Shown piece by piece: positions 45,787 through 48,725 of a stretch of 48,725 bases of DNA (the first letter of the stretch is position 1; each line of letters opens with the position of its first letter). The translations under genes were made by a program, and so were the position numbers. The notes under the pieces were generated by a model that was given only the letters and a program-made list of their open reading frames with translations, did no database searches and had not been told where the DNA came from. Where the stretch lies: NCBI RefSeq assembly GCF_000949255.1, contig NZ_JXUW01000024.1, forward strand, positions 1 to 48,725, given 5' to 3'. The DNA comes from Ferrimicrobium acidiphilum DSM 19497 (GTDB lineage Bacteria > Actinomycetota > Acidimicrobiia > Acidimicrobiales > Acidimicrobiaceae).

Positions 45787-45996
45787 AGTCTCCACCATCC
45801 TTTGCCTAGTTCACCTTCACACTCGATGAAGATCGTTCGTACCAATCCTTCGCCGAGCTCGTTGTGGCGAGACCGGGATTAGTCGAGTACCCAACCGATA
45901 CACGCTGTGGCGTGCGCCCTCGTGGTCGATCTTCCACGGTACCTCCTGTCGTTTCGCTTCCTGGCTTATCTTACGAACTAGATCTCGTCGTTTCAT
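45783..45996 (-). pseudogene. hicA: HicA-like toxin gene with an internal frameshift
   Basis: Starting at ATG 45996, MKRRDLVRKISQEAK...HEGARHSVYRLGTRLIPV matches the HicA double-stranded RNA-binding-like fold with its active-site His. As read, the frame then stops at 45817 after 59 residues. Skipping one T in GTCTCGCC near 45869 restores RHNELGEGLVRTIFIEC and GELGKGWWRL, the normal HicA C-terminus. The stop at 45783 then overlaps the hicB start. HicA is an mRNA interferase. The shift could be real loss of toxicity, a programmed slip, or a sequencing error. Confidence 0.75.
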
Positions 45997-46227
45997 TAGT
46001 TAAGTCTACTCTGCACTTGGTGCCGACTGTCTAGTTCAGGGTAGAAGTGCTGAACTGCGATGGGCATCGCGTAGCGCGTGATGGCGATCTCCCATCCTCC
46101 CATGCCTTGGCGCCTCTGTGCACCAATATTCCTCACGATTCTCGCGTCAGATCAGCTCTCTACTCCTGCGCCATCCGCTGTGTTCTACTCACAATCACCC
46201 TTCGCGAGCCACTTTACGCATCACCCA
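45997..46227. other. Intergenic upstream of hicA; promoter region likely
   Basis: No gene is seen. It should hold the hicAB promoter and operator; no convincing -35/-10 pair or palindrome was identified. Confidence 0.35.
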
Positions 46228-46638
46228 CTACGCTGCCAACGACTCGATCCACTCATGCAATTCATCCAAGGTATCGAACGTTAGGCGGTCATGTGCAAAT
46301 CCGCTACATGTTTGCACTTCGGTCTCGTTGACGTGGGCAGCAACCCAGGTATCGCAATTCCTTCTATAGTCGACTCGCCACCTGGTTACGTCCGCGATTA
46401 ACGCAAGTGCGGCATTGAACAGGTCTTCTAGGGAGGAAAGGTGTGCGTACCGTAGTCCAATGTTGTCATTACCGGTGAACGAGAAACCGGCAATGGAGTC
46501 GAAGATGTGAGCGATGTCAGACCCGAACCATCCCCAGTCTGGACTCAACCACACCGCATCCACGGTCACGGTCACGGTCCAGCCCAGTCCTCTATCGATT
46601 GTCACACGACAGTTCAGCGTTGCAGTCAAGAGTTCCAA
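46228..46638 (-). CDS. Hypothetical protein
   Basis: The 136-residue frame reads well in places (GLGWTVTVTVDAVWLSPDWGWFGSDIAHIFDSIAGFSF) and carries Trp-rich beta-strand stretches. The start is TTG at 46638 with GGAG just upstream; a GTG about 12 codons in is an alternative. No family recognised. It lies between hicA and a transposase remnant in a decaying region, so its status is uncertain. Confidence 0.45.
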   Translation of the reverse strand: MELLTATLNCRVTIDRGLGWTVTVTVDAVWLSPDWGWFGSDIAHIFDSIAGFSFTGNDNIGLRYAHLSSLEDLFNAALALIADVTRWRVDYRRNCDTWVAAHVNETEVQTCSGFAHDRLTFDTLDELHEWIESLAA

Positions 46639-46663
46639 GGCTCCAGTGAGGTCTCTTTCGTGA

Positions 46664-47077
46664 GTAGTTTCAAATCACAACGAACTCACAGAGGGCGAGA
46701 TCTGGAATCTCTATATGACCTTAACCAGAGTCGAGAATGCCTTTCGGTCCCTAAAGAGCGATCTTGGCCTTCGTCCCGTCTATCACCAGCTAGCAACGAG
46801 AACCGCTGCTCACCTGTTCATCTCGGTACTTGGCTATCATCTCCTCAGTGCTATTGAGCTCACCTTGCGATCTAACGATGACACCAGGAGTTGGTCGACG
46901 ATTAAAGAACAGGTCTCTACCCACGCTAGGACCACCATGGTGTTGACTAGTGACGAGGGGATCGTCAATCACATACGGGTCTCCTCTGTCCCAGAGCCAA
47001 CACAGCGCAAGATCTATTCTCTTCTTGGGGTCAGGGACCCGCTCAAGCGCATAAAGACAATTGCCACGCGTTTGTAG
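46664..47077 (+). pseudogene. Transposase C-terminal remnant (IS1634/IS4-like DDE family)
   Basis: The frame is open from 46664 and reads LTEGEIWNLYMTLTRVENAFRSLKSDLGLRPVYHQ (cited in pieces), then HLFISVLGYHLLSAIE, typical for the end of an IS4/IS1634-like transposase (DDE_Tnp_1). The first two thirds of the protein are missing, so the copy is inactive. The part from RSLKSDLG onward contains the E-helix region of the DDE fold. Terminal repeats of this element were not found. Confidence 0.8.
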
Positions 47078-47104
47078 TGTCTTACTGCTCTAACCCCAAC
47101 CCCT

Positions 47105-47459
47105 CTACCAGGGAGAATGCGGATGAGTTTCGAAAGTTGGGTTAGGGCATGAGGTGTTGAGAAGCTGGTGACAACTGCCACCCGATCCAAGGATCGCCAT
47201 CCATGCTGCTAAGCGCAGTTGCATGTTCGCCACTGTTGACGTTGAGAACGTTGGCACTTGGATGTTTACAGGAATAGACGACCCTGTACCCGTACTTGCA
47301 CCAGCATAGAGTTTTGCATGGGCAAGGACGCTCTTGACGTACGTGAGCGGATTATCGGCACTGTGCAGGAATGGTCTGTCGTTGAACACGTACCTCAGTG
47401 GCTGTCCGTGGGCCATAATCACCGTGACGCCGTTCATCCCTGCGTCATATGCGTATTCC
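47105..47459 (-). pseudogene. Minus-strand ORF cut by the IS21 insertion
   Basis: The frame gives GVTVIMAHGQPLRYVFNDRPFLHSADNPLTYVKSVLAH and later HQLLNTSCPNPTFE, protein-like text with no recognised family. Its upstream end runs into the IS21 terminus at 47460, and the residues ahead (MAHFSENGWHISQE) are IS sequence. The original gene must have extended to higher coordinates before insertion. Confidence 0.45.
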
Positions 47460-47462
47460 TGC

Positions 47463-47500
47463 GAAATGTGCCACCCGTTCTCGCTGAAATGTGCCACCCC
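47463..47500. repeat. Tandem terminal repeats of the IS21 end
   Basis: GAAATGTGCCACCC at 47463-47476 and GAAATGTGCCACCCC at 47486-47500, 23 bp apart start to start. IS21 ends carry such multiple transposase-binding repeats. Confidence 0.7.
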
Positions 47501-47623
47501 CTAGAGGGCGCGAGACGGACTGTTTGAAGTGTATATCTGATGGGTCGAGAATTGGCTCCTTTTCGATTGATTTATGTGCACCCCAAAGGTCGGAGTTCTA
47601 CTCCATCTTGGATGGTTGTATCC

Positions 47624-47977
47624 TCAGTTGAGAAAATCGTTGGGCCGACTAGCGAGACACTGCGCACCATCTCTGCTCTGACCGATGACAACGATCAGTT
47701 CGTCGTTGTCGCGACGTAGCTTGACCATCCACGACCGCTCCTCGCTTCGATTTCTTGTACTAGCGGAACCAAAGTGCACCTCTGCTGTGACCGGTCCTCT
47801 CCTTCGTCGTCGATGAGCAGCTACACGACAAGCGGCCGAGCAGTACCGGGCCGGTCTTCCCCTGGGTTGTTGGCCCAGAATCTGGGTGCATCCCGGCCCC
47901 TCGCAGATCCTTGACAACGATGGTTTCGTAACGTTACGTAATGGCTCTCGACTTTGTTCTTGTCGGCTCACACTCAT
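47624..47977 (-). CDS. IS21-associated small zinc-finger protein
   Basis: The 117-residue protein has CEGPGCTQILGQQPRGRPARYCSAACRVAAHRRRRR (cited in pieces): a C-x4-C...C-x3-C cluster followed by a very basic stretch, suited to nucleic-acid binding. It starts within the istB stop (4-bp overlap) and so is coupled to it. From memory similar short cysteine/arginine-rich proteins occur after istB in actinobacterial IS21 elements, but no function is known to me. The remaining C-terminal half (about 60-117) has no recognised domain. Confidence 0.65.
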   Translation of the reverse strand: MSVSRQEQSREPLRNVTKPSLSRICEGPGCTQILGQQPRGRPARYCSAACRVAAHRRRRRGPVTAEVHFGSASTRNRSEERSWMVKLRRDNDELIVVIGQSRDGAQCLASRPNDFLN

Positions 47978-48702
47978 GACTTCTTTGTCCTCATGGAGGC
48001 CCCGTTCATCTGGATAACGTGAGCGTTACACAGGAGACGATCGAGGACTGCATCAGAGAGCGTCGGATCCCCAAGTGCCTCATGCCAGGAGTCAACGGGA
48101 AGCTGTGAGGTGACGATGGTCGACTTGCGTTCAGATCGATCCTCCAATACTTCCAATAGGTCCGAGGGTTCGCTCCCTGTGAGTGGTGTGAGTCCGAAAT
48201 CGTCTATGACTAGTATCTCAGCACGTGAAAGGCTCTGTAGTACCTTCAGATACCTTCCATCACCTCTGGCGATGGCTAGATCCGCAAAGAGAGCTGGTGC
48301 CCTCCGGTACAGTGCACTATGGCCAGATCGAATCCCAGCGTAGGCAAGTGCACACCCAAGGTAACTCTTACCTATTCCAGTTGGACCGGTGACCAGAATG
48401 TTCTGGTGTGCATCTACCCAGTGAGATGAGCTAAAGCCCATGATCATCGAACGCTCCAGTCCCCTCGGGGTGTGAAAGTCGAGGTCCTCAATGCTGGCTT
48501 GATGTCTGAGCTTGGCAGCTCTAAGCCGGGTAGCGAGCCTTCTGGCCTCTCGATCCATTGCCTCCCGGTCTACTAACATTGCGAAGCGTTCCTCAAAGCT
48601 GAGCTCGAGGTATTGGACACTCTCTAGCTGCTCACGAAACGCGTCTGCCATCCCCTTCAAACCAAGGTCTGTCAGGGTCCCAATCGTCTGGTTGTTCAAC
48701 AT
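47974..48702 (-). CDS. istB: IS21 helper ATPase IstB
   Basis: The 242-residue AAA+ protein has the IstB N-terminal helices (LKGMADAFREQLESVQYLELSFEERFAMLVDREAMDREARRLATRLRAAKLRHQASIEDLDF, in pieces), Walker A GPTGIGKSYLGCALAY, Walker B LVIDDFGLTPL and the arginine-finger region SERKSTIVTSQLPVDSWHEALGD. IstB selects targets and stimulates the IstA transposase. The ATG has GGAGAACGTGAC upstream. The istA gene lies outside the window. Confidence 0.95.
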   Translation of the reverse strand: MLNNQTIGTLTDLGLKGMADAFREQLESVQYLELSFEERFAMLVDREAMDREARRLATRLRAAKLRHQASIEDLDFHTPRGLERSMIMGFSSSHWVDAHQNILVTGPTGIGKSYLGCALAYAGIRSGHSALYRRAPALFADLAIARGDGRYLKVLQSLSRAEILVIDDFGLTPLTGSEPSDLLEVLEDRSERKSTIVTSQLPVDSWHEALGDPTLSDAVLDRLLCNAHVIQMNGASMRTKKS

Positions 48703-48725
48703 GTCACGTTCTCCTGACCCCCGGC

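Larger units (their letters stand above)
47460..48725 (-). mobile_element. IS21-family insertion sequence, partial (continues past the window)
   Basis: The element begins at TG (47460-47461) with two copies of GAAATGTGCCACCC (47463 and 47486), the tandem terminal repeats usual for IS21. It carries the helper ATPase gene istB and a small zinc-finger gene. The istA transposase gene should follow beyond 48725: the sequence at 48703-48725 reads, on the minus strand, like the typical istA-istB junction GGGGGTCAGGAGAACGTGAC. Confidence 0.85.

Overview
This window looks like a chromosomal segment of a mid-GC actinobacterium. The best guess is the acidophilic Acidimicrobiia (Ferrimicrobium/Acidithrix-like), judged from the combination of BldC- and BldD-type regulators, hrcA-dnaJ-rsmE order, an actinobacterial Tad pilus locus, PPDK, a nitrobindin-like protein next to uppS, and base composition that looks mid-50s GC by eye. 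The placement is inference; no database search was possible.

Layout. (1) 1-4133, accessory: a decayed gene with several frame switches, a 90-bp element with 17-bp inverted ends, and a 2.4-kb islet bounded by a 50-bp direct repeat of the 3' half of a CAT-anticodon tRNA gene. The islet holds two exported proteins (a DUF4232-like protein and a GH25-like lysozyme frameshifted at a G8 tract) and no integrase. (2) 4089-19542, core housekeeping, nearly all on the minus strand: two tRNAs, an RpoD-family sigma factor, dnaG, ppdK, glyS, recO, uppS, a nitrobindin-like protein, then (after a 2-kb gene-poor stretch with a ParB-like gene) era, a CorC/HlyC protein, ybeY and phoH. (3) 19810-30233, a Tad/Flp pilus locus: an Sm-like protein and a BldC-like regulator precede cpaB, a CpaE-like protein, cpaF, tadB, tadC, then a pilin-like gene and three TadE/TadG-like pseudopilins. 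A metallo-beta-lactamase-fold gene (opposite strand) and a proline iminopeptidase-like gene are set inside it. (4) 30288-34720, a protein tyrosine phosphatase, then an acetate module: acetyl-CoA synthetase and a SatP-type acetate transporter. (5) 34831-39746, a minus-strand block hrcA-dnaJ-rsmE-bldD plus two small unknown genes, with rpsT behind it. (6) 39862-44820, lepA and aconitase on the plus strand. (7) 45084-48725, accessory: interleaved inverted repeats, a small coiled-coil ORF, a hicAB pair with frameshifted toxin, a transposase remnant, and an IS21 element that cuts a minus-strand ORF and runs off the right edge.

How it fits together: acetate uptake and activation feed acetyl-CoA to the TCA cycle (aconitase), while PPDK links pyruvate and PEP. 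BldD keeps the complete c-di-GMP-binding signature RxD-X8-RxxD, and a BldC-like gene abuts the Tad locus, so regulation of surface structures by c-di-GMP is a reasonable hypothesis. The most unusual points are the tRNA-bounded islet with a homopolymer-frameshifted lysozyme, the interleaved (pseudoknot-type) repeats at 45.1 kb, the compact three-way-junction fold at 15.7 kb, and the hicA frameshift that preserves a 4-bp overlap with hicB.
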